Positions 17,788 through 26,036 are shown, counted from the first letter of the stretch. The stretch: DNA of 64,000 nucleotides from JACCYI01 sp963828075 (GCA_963828075.1 CAWHDH010000021.1:1178001-1242000), one strand, 5' to 3'. The notes: generated from the sequence alone by a model not told the origin. Numbers and translations: made by a program.

Positions 17788-18718
17788 ATGCGCCAGCTCG
17801 TCTATTACGGACTCGATGGCGGCGACTGGCTATCCGCGTTCTTCACTCATCCGATGGAAGCGACCAGCCGGCAACGAAGGCTGGACGAGCACCGGCATCC
17901 CAATGACCGGCTAGACGAACTCGGCTGGGAGATCTTCCGCGACGCCGTTCTGATGGGCGCCGACAGAGCTACTGCCGCGCGCCAAGCGATGGACGGCAAC
18001 CTTCGTCAGCGCCGTCGCGTCCGAGCCGATCTGCATCGGCGACTGACCCGACACGCTGACGCGCTCTGGGATCACATTGGTCCCAGTGTCCGCGAGGCCG
18101 CATCGGCGCCCGAGCAGCTGGAGTTCTGGCGTCCGCGGCTCAAGACCCCAGAGTTCGTCTACTTCATCCAGGAGGGCGACGAAGGCCCGGTCAAGATTGG
18201 CCTGGCTACAAAGCCCGAGCGTCGAATACGAGACCTCCAGACCGGCAATCCGACCGACCTCGCTCTGCGTCAGGTGCTTCCCGGCGGGAGGACGCTTCGA
18301 GGCGGCCCTGCATCGCCGATTCGAGCCAGCACGCATCCGGGGCGAGTGGTTCGGCTACAAGTACCTGCCGGTCATCCTCGCGTTTGGCGAGGGTCTCGCG
18401 GAGGACGCGCTCGAGGCCTACGACGAGTCGGGTGCGGCACCTGAGGTGATCCTCGATGGTCTCGGTTTCCGCGGGTTCCGCGAGCTTCAGGCCCTCCGCG
18501 CTGACCTATGGAAGCTGTGGCGAGACGGCCACAACAGCCGCAGCATCGCTCAATGGCTCTATCTGCCGGAGGAGGAGGTGGAGTTCCACATGGAGGCCCT
18601 ATTCAGGGACTGGCTCAGAAGCCGGGGCCTCAACGAGCGGCAAATTGCGCTACGAGTGGCTGCGGCCCGTCGATCGGGATACGGCAGCGACGACTTCTGG
18701 ATGGGCCGCGCGGCGTAA
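17788..18718 (+). pseudogene. GIY-YIG (T5orf172/MUG113-like) nuclease-domain protein, one frameshift
   Basis: The first frame reads 17788 to about 18290, then the protein continues in the next frame to 18718, about 309 residues in all. The domain spans the break: EFVYFIQEG, VKIGLATKPERRIRDLQTGNP, then FEAALHRRFEPARIRGEWF, which is the T5orf172/MUG113 branch of GIY-YIG nucleases. Removing a single base near 18285-18292 (GGAGGACGC) restores the frame. The C-terminal part (from about 18430) holds helices with NSRSIAQWLYLPEEEV, like a helix-turn-helix. A real one-base insertion or a sequencing error would both explain it. Confidence 0.7.
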
Positions 18719-18757
18719 AGCGCGAGGATGCCGAGCGGCCCTTCTCGGATAAGGGAG

Positions 18758-18784
18758 GGGACCAACCATGTACTAGTTGGTCCC
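18758..18784. terminator. Bidirectional terminator hairpin
   Basis: A perfect 9-bp stem (GGGACCAAC 18758-18766 with GTTGGTCCC 18776-18784) around a 9-base loop, followed by TTT. It sits between the converging GIY-YIG gene (ends 18718) and the HTH gene (ends 18796). Confidence 0.65.
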
Positions 18785-18795
18785 TTTGCTCAGTG

Positions 18796-19164
18796 TCACT
18801 GGAGATACTGGCAGATAATCCCGCGCAGGCCCCAGTAGTCCTGGTCTACACACTCAATCGGATGGCGGTCGCCGAGCTTCTCGTTGCGGGTGAAGAACCA
18901 GAGCCTGACCTGTTGCGGCGTGAGTCCACTAGCGAGGAGCATCTCGGCGAGACGGTGTAGGTCGAGTACCGACTCTCGGCGCCGATCGTGGACGTGACCG
19001 TCTCGACGCCACTTCTGTACTTCATCACTGGAGACTGCGTGCGCTTCCGCGAGTTCGTCGTCCGTAAACCCATAGATGTCGTGCAGAACGGCGAGTGCTT
19101 CGTGGGGGAATATCGGTGGGGTAGGCACGGCGGCTCCCTGTAGTGAAGTGTCCGATTCCGACAC
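18796..19164 (-). CDS. Helix-turn-helix protein resembling Xre/MbcA/ParS-type antitoxins
   Basis: 122 residues. Residues 22-55 form a helix-turn-helix (LAVLHDIYGFTDDELAEAHAVSSDEVQKWRRDG). The second half (68-115) with RLAEMLLASGLTPQQVRLWFFTRNEKLGDRHPIECV is similar in pattern to the toxin-binding domain of Xre/MbcA/ParS antitoxins (usual form: W, then P..L....P...). No RES-type toxin gene is next to it, so it may be an orphan regulator rather than an antitoxin. Confidence 0.6.
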   Translation of the reverse strand: MSESDTSLQGAAVPTPPIFPHEALAVLHDIYGFTDDELAEAHAVSSDEVQKWRRDGHVHDRRRESVLDLHRLAEMLLASGLTPQQVRLWFFTRNEKLGDRHPIECVDQDYWGLRGIICQYLQ

Positions 19165-19247
19165 CGAGTCAGCGTCGGACTAACCACGACAGTCACCTGA
19201 ACCTTTAGTACTCCGTGTTGTCATATATGTCAAGCGCGAGCAAGAAA

Positions 19248-19267
19248 GGGCCCGCCGTAGCGGGCCC
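19248..19267 (-). terminator. Rho-independent terminator (minus strand)
   Basis: GGGCCCGC (19248-19255) pairs with GCGGGCCC (19260-19267) around CGTA. Read on the minus strand the stem is followed by TTTCTTG. It would end transcripts from the gene at 19406-19900. Confidence 0.55.
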
Positions 19268-19337
19268 GCGAAATATATAAGAACCGAAGTCTAGGATCTA
19301 GCCATGGCGGTCGCCATGAGGTACCGCAGGATCTGAA

Positions 19338-19368
19338 GTTTAGTCGAGTCTGCCCTCCTTCCTGGGGG
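19338..19368. repeat. Copy of the 3' end of the gene at 19406-19900
   Basis: 31 bases matching 19404-19434 with two mismatches, 66 bases apart in direct orientation. The second copy encodes the last residues and stop of the neighbouring gene (PRKEGGLD, stop); this copy would encode PRKEGRLD and a stop, so it is a duplicated gene end. Confidence 0.7.
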
Positions 19369-19405
19369 TCGTTCTCTGGCTTTCGCCATAGGTCAAAGTT
19401 GACGT

Positions 19406-19900
19406 TTAGTCGAGTCCGCCCTCCTTCCTCGGGGAGTCGCCACCGCGACGGGTCACCATCTCCTCAAGCTCGATCGCTAGAAGACGCTTGACCGTCGGTG
19501 CGTGCCGGGAAGCCCAATGCTTCCCGTTCGCATTCCCTGGCTTCCGTGCGGCTGCAGCTCGCGCGCATCGGTTCGACCAGGAAGCGTTCCGAAGTCCCGA
19601 GAGCTCGCCGATCATGGCGAGGGCCTCTTCGGGGTTCTGAGTCGCACGGCGCGCCGCCTGCCGGATGATCTCCCATGCGGCGAAGACGAGCTGTCGCTCG
19701 GTAGGGGCGCGTAGAGCATCGTTGAAGCGCTTCTGCGAGCCGGCGCGCTCCTGAACGATGGCGGTGGCGAGGAACCAGCTGTGCTGGCTCTCGATATCGG
19801 TTGCTCGCATGCCATCCCTCGCGATCGCCTTAACCAGAGCGGTGTAGGGCTGATCCCCGAAGGATGGCGCCGTTCGGCCGCTGCCGGCCGGGCGTGACAA
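19406..19900 (-). CDS. Hypothetical protein, element-borne
   Basis: 164 residues, helical and basic, with an N-terminal disordered part and QLVFAAWEIIRQAARRATQNPEEALAMIGELSG in the middle. It is divergent from the conjugation-type operon that starts at 20237. The family is not recognised. The end of the gene is partly duplicated downstream at 19338-19368. A regulatory or accessory role in the element is only a guess from position. Confidence 0.55.
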   Translation of the reverse strand: MSRPAGSGRTAPSFGDQPYTALVKAIARDGMRATDIESQHSWFLATAIVQERAGSQKRFNDALRAPTERQLVFAAWEIIRQAARRATQNPEEALAMIGELSGLRNASWSNRCARAAAARKPGNANGKHWASRHAPTVKRLLAIELEEMVTRRGGDSPRKEGGLD

Positions 19901-20103
19901 CTTCTATGCCTCCGAGGTATCCAAAGGCAGTGCTCCCTTCTGCGAGCACTCGTCCGCGCTGCGCATCGGTGGTCTCCGCGTGGAGATAGGACAAGAAAGG
20001 CTGTCGAAACGCTGCCAAAAGGCTGCCTCGATAGCCGCCGAAACACCGTCCGCAAACGGCCACCCGAATCGAAATCATCCACGTCGGTGGATACGGCAAA
20101 TCG

Positions 20104-20121
20104 GGACCTCGATCGAGGTCC
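20104..20121. promoter_or_regulatory. Perfect 18-bp palindrome upstream of the transfer-type operon
   Basis: GGACCTCGATCGAGGTCC is fully symmetric and lies in the 336-base gap between the divergent genes at 19900 and 20237. The rest of the gap shows no gene. Its position suits an operator for the operon starting at 20237. Confidence 0.45.
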
Positions 20122-20236
20122 GCGATATCTGCTGCTGTCGACTCGAACGTCCATAACGGCTCAAGGGAGGCTACGCCTTGAAGTCCGCCCCAGCAACAGA
20201 TACGGCCGAGAGCGGTCGACGCCGGAGGGATCTCGA

Positions 20237-20548
20237 ATGACGGACCTCGTTCGGTATCAGGCGGCTGCCCTGGATCGCCGTACCGCGCGCGCGGCCGCAC
20301 GCCTTCAGACGCAGACGAGCCTCGAACTCGCGCGCGTGCGCGCCATCGAAACGATCGAGTGCGCCAAGGTCGAGGCCATCGACGCCGTCGCGTCCCTTGC
20401 CATTATCGCGGGGGCTCACATCTCCGTCGTTGAGGCGATGGAATGCGCGCGGTCACCACACGCTGCGGCGCGTCTGAAGCTGCTGGCCGACGGAGGGACA
20501 TTCGCCCTCGCCGGAAGGGTCGACCGGCTGAATCGAGTCCTGCAATGA
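20237..20548 (+). CDS. Small helical protein, first gene of the transfer-type operon
   Basis: 103 residues starting at ATG 20237, with GGAGGGA 6 bases upstream (20224-20230). It is an alanine/arginine-rich helical protein (RTARAAARLQTQTSLELARVRAIETIECAKVEAIDAV). The stop overlaps the next start as ATGA. Conjugative elements of actinobacteria often carry such short helical proteins ahead of the coupling ATPase, but no family is recognised. Confidence 0.65.
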   Translation: MTDLVRYQAAALDRRTARAAARLQTQTSLELARVRAIETIECAKVEAIDAVASLAIIAGAHISVVEAMECARSPHAAARLKLLADGGTFALAGRVDRLNRVLQ

Positions 20549-20868
20549 GCGATGACGACGACTTCGTCGGCGCTGCCGTTCTCTGGGTCTTGGCCGCGTA
20601 TGCGATGAGCCTGGTGGCCGTGGCGGCGCTCGCCGTCGGCCTCGTCGCCCTCGTGGCCTACGGGATCTTCTTGGGCGCCCGTGCGATCTACCGCGCGCTC
20701 ATGCCAGAGCCGACGCTCGACGACTATCTCCTCGACGTCTACGACGAGCGCGCACGCGCGATCGAGGACATCCTGGAAATCCGACGTACCGCGATCCGGC
20801 GGATGCGCGACATCGCCGATGAAGACGCCATCGAAGGCCACGGCCGCGAACTCAGGCGGCGATCGTGA
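20545..20868 (+). CDS. Small membrane protein of the transfer-type operon
   Basis: 107 residues. An acidic N-terminus (SDDDDF) is followed by one long or two short membrane segments (about 9-48, VLWVLAAYAMSLVAVAALAVGLVALVAYGIF), then a charged helix (60-105). The start overlaps the previous stop (ATGA) and the stop overlaps the next start (GTGA). Probably an inner-membrane part of the DNA-transfer apparatus; no family identified. Confidence 0.65.
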   Translation: MSDDDDFVGAAVLWVLAAYAMSLVAVAALAVGLVALVAYGIFLGARAIYRALMPEPTLDDYLLDVYDERARAIEDILEIRRTAIRRMRDIADEDAIEGHGRELRRRS

Positions 20869-21071
20869 AAGAGCACGCGGGACCACCAGCGGCTATGGCC
20901 GAGGTGCGCCGGCTTCGGGTTGAAGTACGCGCGCTTGAGCGTGCACTCTACGCCATGGAGCAGCAACTCGGTGAACGTGACGTGCAGCTCGCCACCAGCG
21001 ACCACATGTTCGCCTGCCTCTGGGAGATCCACGTCGGAACGGATGTCCCACCCCCGGCCGCCGACGAATGA
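20865..21071 (+). CDS. Small coiled-coil protein of the transfer-type operon
   Basis: 68 residues, GTG start within the GTGA overlap. The centre (13-50) is a coiled coil (VRRLRVEVRALERALYAMEQQLGERDVQL). The stop overlaps the next start as ATGA. Function unknown; overlapping translation ties it to its neighbours. Confidence 0.55.
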   Translation: MKEHAGPPAAMAEVRRLRVEVRALERALYAMEQQLGERDVQLATSDHMFACLWEIHVGTDVPPPAADE

Positions 21072-21226
21072 AGTTTGTCGACCGCATTATCTGGGCTCTC
21101 GTCGCGGCTACCACGGCCGCGATCGTCCTTCCGGCAGTGATGCCTCAGCTCGCGACGCTCGTCGTCGTCGTCACGATCTGTTTCGTGATTGTGCGGGTGA
21201 CTTACTACTTCACGAATCGCTGGTAA
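21068..21226 (+). CDS. 52-residue membrane protein of the transfer-type operon
   Basis: The ATG overlaps the previous stop by four bases and the frame runs to TAA at 21224-21226. The protein begins MKFVDRIIWALVAATTAAIV and is almost entirely two hydrophobic helices (about 8-24 and 28-46), ending YYFTNRW. It is too short for standard length cut-offs, but overlap and composition argue that it is real. Likely an inner-membrane accessory of DNA transfer. Confidence 0.55.
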   Translation: MKFVDRIIWALVAATTAAIVLPAVMPQLATLVVVVTICFVIVRVTYYFTNRW

Positions 21227-21244
21227 GTGTCAAGCGGGAGCTCC

Positions 21245-21364
21245 ATGCAAACCGCCAGCGACAACCGAAATCAAAGTGCTCAAGAACTGGACGAACGCCC
21301 GAACAAAAGGCGAACAAACGAGCGGATACTAGAGGGTACATACGACGTCCGTCGCTGCGACTAA
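21245..21364 (+). CDS. Possible 39-residue hydrophilic peptide
   Basis: An ATG with GGGAG 4 bases upstream opens a frame to TAA at 21362-21364, encoding a hydrophilic, Gln/Arg-rich peptide (starts MQTASDNRNQSAQELDER). It fills the gap between two genes of the operon. Short and without a motif; it may be untranslated spacer. Confidence 0.25.
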   Translation: MQTASDNRNQSAQELDERPNKRRTNERILEGTYDVRRCD

Positions 21365-21384
21365 CACGAAAGGAGGTGTCCAAT

Positions 21385-21546
21385 ATGAGCCAGCACATCA
21401 AGGTAAAAGGAATCCGGCGACGGGAGATCGACACCCAGACCCTCTCTTACGTCTACTTCCAAATCGCGAAGCGACAGGTGCAAGAGCGGCGCGAACGCGA
21501 GGAGCGGGAGAAGCAGCAACGCCGAGAGGTCCCGCATGAACGCTGA
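21385..21546 (+). CDS. 53-residue basic protein, paralogue of the protein at 2170
   Basis: It has an ideal AAAGGAGGTG ribosome site 7 bases before ATG 21385, the strongest in the operon. The protein (MSQHIKVKGIRRREIDTQTL and onward) shares its whole core with residues 13-47 of the 97-residue protein at 2170-2463. Basic helix at the C-terminus. It overlaps the coupling ATPase start by 11 bases. A high-expression signal for a tiny basic protein suggests a structural or DNA-binding role in transfer. Confidence 0.7.
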   Translation: MSQHIKVKGIRRREIDTQTLSYVYFQIAKRQVQERREREEREKQQRREVPHER

Positions 21547-23728
21547 ACTCATTCCTGCGGCGATCGCTGCCGGCGGTGGGGCCGCCACGCTCGCAGCGAT
21601 TCATCTTCATGAGCAGCGCCGTGACGAGCAGATGCGCCGGAGCCGAGTCGCCTACCGCGTTACCTTCCCCGGCAATCTTGATCCGAAGCTTGCCGAAGCG
21701 GCACTGGCTGGGTTGACCGGTGAGCGCGCTCAGGAACTCCTGTTTGAGCTCGACGCAAGTGGTGGCGGCATCCGCCACGCGCTCAGCGTGCCATCGCGGA
21801 TCGCAGAGGCTGTCGAAAGTCGCTTGCGGGCGGCAATCCCTGGCTTACGCCTCGCGACCGCCGACCCGGCGTCCTCACAAGCCCGCTCCACGCTGGCCGT
21901 CCCAATCTTCTTCCCGTCAACGTCGGTACTGCGCACGGACGATGCCGCCGGAACGAGCCGGGCGCTCTTGGCATCGCTCAATGGCCTCGGGCCCGACGAG
22001 CGGATCGTAGTCCGCTGGGCCCTACGTCCGGCAACCGCCAGCTTTCCCAGGCTCGGGGAGGAGCCAACGCGACGGCAACGTGACCTAGACCGACTTCTTC
22101 GGGTCCGCGCGACCGCCCCCACCTTCGCGACTGCCGGACTCGTTCTCGTCCGCGCCGCGAGCATGGGCCGAAGCCAGCAGCTCGCCGGCGGCATAACCGC
22201 GGTCTTGCGGAGCCGGTCGCAGGCGGGACCGCCGATGCACGCAAGCTTGGAGCGCCGCGCCCGCAGGCTCGGCGCCGAACCGCAGACGACCCGCCGGAGT
22301 GGCCGCCTGAGCGCCGCTGAACTGCTCCCGCTACTCGGACTTCCTCTCGGTTCAGACTTACCCCCGGGGGTCGAGGTCGGCGCGGCACGGGAGCGTCCCG
22401 CTGGCGATCACGTCGCGAGAGTCGGTCGCCGTCTCTTCATTGCCCGGGACCATCGCGGCGCGGACCGTCAGGTGGCCCTCTCTGCAACCGCAGCAACGCA
22501 TCATCAGCTCGTCGTCGGGCCGAGCGGCGTCGGCAAGTCGGAGATGCTCGCCCGTGGCGTCCTTAGTGACTTCGCGCGTGGCCACGGCGGGGCCGTGTTC
22601 GACCCCAAGCGCGATCTCGTCAAGACCATTCTCGATCACGTCTCCGAACGGGACGCCGAGCGCGTGGTCATCCTCGATCCATCTAGTCCGGGACCGTTAC
22701 CGGGGATCGACCTGCTGCACACCGGCGATCCGGATCTGCGCACCGACATGGTTATCGGGGTGGTTAGGGCGCTGTTCCCCGACCACGGCGGCTTGCGCGT
22801 CGAGCAATGGCTTCGCACCGGCGTTCGAACACTCAGCGACCAGCCCGGAGCGGTCCTGACCGACCTGGGCCGACTTTTCACCGAGCCCGCCTTCCGACGC
22901 GCTGCCGTCGTTCGCGTAGCGGATCCCATGGTGCGGGCCTCGTGGCAGCACTTCGAGGCGCTCAGCCCGGGCGAACAGGCGACGCAGGTGGCGGCTCCGC
23001 TTGATCGCGTGATGACCTTGCTGAGCCGTCCATCGGTACGGGCCGTTCTGGCTCAGCCCGAGCCAAAGCTGCAGATCGAGCGCCTCCTGAGGGAGCGCCG
23101 GCTCTTGTTGTTCGCGGCGAGTCCCGGCACGCTCGGCGAGCCCGCGTCGCGGCTTCTCGGTGCCTGCATCCTCTACAGCGTCTGGGCCGCAATAGAAGCG
23201 CGAGCCGCACTGCCGCCTGAAAAGCGCCACCCGGTCTTCCTCACCGTTGACGAGTTCGCCGCGGTAGCCGACCTCCCCATCGGTTTCGAGCTCCTCGCCG
23301 AACGTGCACGCGGACTCGGCGCCGGCTTGACACTCGCAACGCAGTCGCTCGGGCGCTTGCCCGAATCGTTGCGGTCCGCCGTCCTCGCCAATGCCGCGAC
23401 GCTCGTCAGCTTCCGCGCGGGAAGTGACGAGGCCCAACGACTCGCCCGCGAGCTGCCCGGACTGACCGCATCCGATCTGCAAGCGCTGGGTGCGTTTGAG
23501 GTCGCCGCGCGAATAGGGACGGGAGCCGGTAGCGCTGTTCAAGTCGTGACCGGCCGCACCGAGCCGCTTCCTCCTCCCCTCGGGAACGCCCAGCGGATTC
23601 GCGAGCGGTCGGCCGAACGCTATGGAGTCCCGCGGGAGGAGATCGAGCGGGCTCTGTTGCAGCGCTACGAGAGCGCCGAGGCCGATCCGAACGTGGGGCA
23701 GATCGGGCGGAAGCGGGGGCGCTCATGA
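21536..23728 (+). CDS. VirD4/TraG-like type IV coupling ATPase
   Basis: 730 residues. A short N-terminal hydrophobic stretch (5-22) may anchor it. The C-terminal half is a RecA-like ATPase: Walker A VVGPSGVGKSEM (about 326-336), FDPKRDLVKTI just after, and Walker B VFLTVDEFAAVADL (about 566-578) followed by ATQSLGRLPESL, the pattern of conjugative coupling proteins (TraG/TraD, TcpA-like). It would bring DNA to a transfer channel. It overlaps the 53-residue gene and its stop overlaps the next start as ATGA. No VirB4-type ATPase or other channel genes are nearby, so transfer may be helped by another element. Confidence 0.85.
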   Translation: MNAELIPAAIAAGGGAATLAAIHLHEQRRDEQMRRSRVAYRVTFPGNLDPKLAEAALAGLTGERAQELLFELDASGGGIRHALSVPSRIAEAVESRLRAAIPGLRLATADPASSQARSTLAVPIFFPSTSVLRTDDAAGTSRALLASLNGLGPDERIVVRWALRPATASFPRLGEEPTRRQRDLDRLLRVRATAPTFATAGLVLVRAASMGRSQQLAGGITAVLRSRSQAGPPMHASLERRARRLGAEPQTTRRSGRLSAAELLPLLGLPLGSDLPPGVEVGAARERPAGDHVARVGRRLFIARDHRGADRQVALSATAATHHQLVVGPSGVGKSEMLARGVLSDFARGHGGAVFDPKRDLVKTILDHVSERDAERVVILDPSSPGPLPGIDLLHTGDPDLRTDMVIGVVRALFPDHGGLRVEQWLRTGVRTLSDQPGAVLTDLGRLFTEPAFRRAAVVRVADPMVRASWQHFEALSPGEQATQVAAPLDRVMTLLSRPSVRAVLAQPEPKLQIERLLRERRLLLFAASPGTLGEPASRLLGACILYSVWAAIEARAALPPEKRHPVFLTVDEFAAVADLPIGFELLAERARGLGAGLTLATQSLGRLPESLRSAVLANAATLVSFRAGSDEAQRLARELPGLTASDLQALGAFEVAARIGTGAGSAVQVVTGRTEPLPPPLGNAQRIRERSAERYGVPREEIERALLQRYESAEADPNVGQIGRKRGRS

Positions 23729-24642
23729 GCGTTCAGACGCGTCCAGCCGCCCGTCCAGCCGCGTGGGGCACGGCGCCGGAAATGCCCAGCACAGGACCGG
23801 CTTCCGACCTGACAAGCGCAGCGACTCTCTCGCCCGCTTCCTCTCGTTCTCGTGTCTCCGCTCGCCAGCTGGCCCTGCTCGCCACCGACCTATCGCCCCT
23901 CGACGCCAGCGTGCTCGAGTTCGCCGGCCGAACGCGCTTGTGCTTAGGCCGTCACGTCCAACGCCTCTACTTCGGGCACGGCGCCGCTGAGGGACGAGCC
24001 GCTCGGCGGACGCTTCGGCGCCTGGTGGAGTGCGGGGTGCTCGGCACCCTGCCGCAGCGCATTGGCGGCGTCCGTCGTGGGAGCGAGGGCCTCGTCTACT
24101 TCGTAGGTCCCGCTGGAGCCCGGCTGCTGGCGCTGCGCGACGGGCGCCACGTCAAACGACTCGTCGCCCCCGGCGAGCGCTTCGTCCGCCACACGCTCGC
24201 CATCACCGAGATCTACGTCGGGCTCCACGAGGCCGAGCACCAGAAGGCGCTGCAGCTCCACGCCCTCGAGACCGAGCCGACCTGCTGGCGGGCCTTCACC
24301 GGTCCGATGGGGGCGACGGTGACGCTGCGGCCCGACCTCTTCGTAGCACTCGCCGCGGGCGCGGAAGACGAGGACCGCTGGTTCCTCGAACTCGACCTCG
24401 CGACCGAGGGGCGCGGCAGCATCCTCCGCAAGCTCGCCCGCTACCGCCACCACTTCTACTCCGGGCTCGAACAGCACCGCCACGGCGTATATCCGCGCAC
24501 AGTCTGGTCGGTGCCCGACGTCAAGCGAGCCAGCTGGCTACACGACATCCTGGAGCGCCAGGGACAGACCGACAAGCAGCTCCACGTCGTCACGACTCAC
24601 GACGCCCTGGTTCCGTTCCTGGCTTCGGAGGCGCGAGCGTGA
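23725..24642 (+). CDS. Replication-relaxation family protein
   Basis: 305 residues. After a low-complexity N-terminus, residues from about 45 match the replication-relaxation (Replic_Relax) pattern: VLEFAGRTRLCLGRHVQRLYF with a winged-helix feel, RTLRRLVECGVL, VYFVGPAGARLL, then RFVRHTLAITEIYV and DLFVALA..DRWFLELDLATEGRGSILRKLARY. Members accompany coupling ATPases in actinobacterial and firmicute elements and are thought to act on DNA at transfer or replication origins. It is coupled to both neighbours by four-base overlaps. No classical relaxase was found, so this is the best candidate for origin processing. Confidence 0.8.
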   Translation: MSVQTRPAARPAAWGTAPEMPSTGPASDLTSAATLSPASSRSRVSARQLALLATDLSPLDASVLEFAGRTRLCLGRHVQRLYFGHGAAEGRAARRTLRRLVECGVLGTLPQRIGGVRRGSEGLVYFVGPAGARLLALRDGRHVKRLVAPGERFVRHTLAITEIYVGLHEAEHQKALQLHALETEPTCWRAFTGPMGATVTLRPDLFVALAAGAEDEDRWFLELDLATEGRGSILRKLARYRHHFYSGLEQHRHGVYPRTVWSVPDVKRASWLHDILERQGQTDKQLHVVTTHDALVPFLASEARA

Positions 24643-25634
24643 CGCCCCGCAACGTGGTGCTCCAGGGCGACGCACTCGAGGTTCTCCGGGGGCTCGCCTC
24701 CGAGTCGGTCGACTGCGTTGTTTCGTCGCCGGCCTACTTTCGACTGCGCAGCTACGACGCCGGGCCAGCCGAGCTCGGTCAAGAGGCGCATGTCGGCGCT
24801 TGGGTGGAGAACCTCCGACGTGTGATGGCCGAAGTCCGGCGGGTGCTCGCTCCGACCGGATCGCTCTGGCTCAATGTCAGCGACTCCTACTCCAAGAACG
24901 CTTCCTACGGCGGCCCCGCCAAATCGCTGCTCGGAGCGCCAGAGCGGCTCGTTCTCGCGCTGATGGACGACGGCTGGATCCTGCGCAACAAGGTGATCTG
25001 GGCGAAGACCACGCCGCTCCCATCGCCCATCACTGACCGGTTGACCAACGGACACGAGTTCGTCTACCACCTGGTCAAGCAGCCGCGCTACGTCTACGAC
25101 CTCGACGCGATCCGCATGCCGTTGAAGGCGCGGACGTCGCCGGGCGGGATGACAGTCACGCCCGTCGCGGTGCTCGGCGACCTGGCCGGCCCCCGGATCG
25201 GTCTGGCGCGCTTGGCGGCCGAGGGACGCAGCGGCCACCCGCTGGGTCGTAACCCCACCGACGTCTGGACGCTGCCGCCAGGACGCGCTATTGGGGGCCA
25301 TCACGCCGTCTTCCCGGAAGCGCTCGTGCGGCGCCCGATTCTGGCGACCGCACCCGAGCGGGTGTGCACCGCCTGCGGTCAGCCGTGGCAGCGCTCGACG
25401 GCCAAGGTGCGGGTGATCGATGGCGAGGCGCGGCCGCGGCCACTCGTGCCCTGTGGCTGCGGAGCCTCCACCAAGCCGGGCCTCGTACTGGATCCGTTTT
25501 GCGGGTCCGGCACAACGCTCAAGGTCGCCCGCAATCTCGGACGCGACGCGCTCGGGATCGAGTTGTCGCCGCGGTTTGCCGCCTTGGCGCGGCAGCGGGC
25601 CAGCATCGTGGAGCCGGCTACGGAGGCGGCGTGA
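24639..25634 (+). CDS. Site-specific DNA methyltransferase (beta-class N4-C/N6-A)
   Basis: 331 residues from the GTG in the GTGA overlap. The catalytic motif comes first (CVVSSPAYFRLRSYD, residues 26-40) and the AdoMet-binding motif last (LDPFCGSGTTLKVA, about 284-297), the permuted order of beta-class enzymes. The usual (S/T)PPY(W/F) is SSPAYF here, so the second Pro is Ala. A CxxC...CGC cluster (about 249-275) may bind zinc. It belongs to the transfer operon, so it may protect transferred DNA from restriction. No matching restriction gene is adjacent. Confidence 0.85.
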   Translation: MTPRNVVLQGDALEVLRGLASESVDCVVSSPAYFRLRSYDAGPAELGQEAHVGAWVENLRRVMAEVRRVLAPTGSLWLNVSDSYSKNASYGGPAKSLLGAPERLVLALMDDGWILRNKVIWAKTTPLPSPITDRLTNGHEFVYHLVKQPRYVYDLDAIRMPLKARTSPGGMTVTPVAVLGDLAGPRIGLARLAAEGRSGHPLGRNPTDVWTLPPGRAIGGHHAVFPEALVRRPILATAPERVCTACGQPWQRSTAKVRVIDGEARPRPLVPCGCGASTKPGLVLDPFCGSGTTLKVARNLGRDALGIELSPRFAALARQRASIVEPATEAA

Positions 25635-25642
25635 TGGCTCGC

Positions 25643-26017
25643 TCAGTCGTCTTGGAAAGGGTTGACGCCGAACAGGCGCTGCGCCCGGACGCCGACCCGA
25701 CCCAGCCAGTCCTCGGATGCCTCCGCGGCGGCGCGCGCCATTACAAGGCCGGCGTATCGTCCGAGAGCTGGCTCGGGAGCTTCTGTTCGGGTGACGCGAC
25801 CCCGCATCTCATCGAGCAGCGTTTTGAGCTCCGGCGAGTCGTCGACCGTGAGCCCGGATCCCTCGCACATACGCCGGTATTGCCCTTCGACCGAGGCGAG
25901 TGCGAGCAGCGCCTCGAGGAGATCGACCGCATCGGGATCGGCGTCTGTCTTGATGATCTCGTCCCTGGCCTCCCGCACGAGGCGATCCAGCTCCAGCAGC
26001 CGCGGACGGATGTTCAC
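25643..26017 (-). CDS. Hypothetical helical protein
   Basis: 124 residues, GTG start, convergent with the methyltransferase (8 bases apart). Helical and acidic (LLELDRLVREARDEIIKTDADPDAVDLLEALLALASVEGQYRRM), with a coding-like composition but no clear ribosome site. The family is not recognised. It is divergent from the gene at 26115 with a 10-bp inverted repeat between them. Confidence 0.5.
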   Translation of the reverse strand: MNIRPRLLELDRLVREARDEIIKTDADPDAVDLLEALLALASVEGQYRRMCEGSGLTVDDSPELKTLLDEMRGRVTRTEAPEPALGRYAGLVMARAAAEASEDWLGRVGVRAQRLFGVNPFQDD

Positions 26018-26036
26018 GAGGGGGATCGTACGGCCG

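Noticed and set aside
18796..19164. Xre-RES toxin-antitoxin pair
   Set aside because: The antitoxin-like protein has no RES-domain toxin gene on either side.
20087..20236. Longer N-terminus for the first transfer-operon gene
   Set aside because: A good GGAGGGA site points to the ATG at 20237, and the longer version would run across the 18-bp palindrome.
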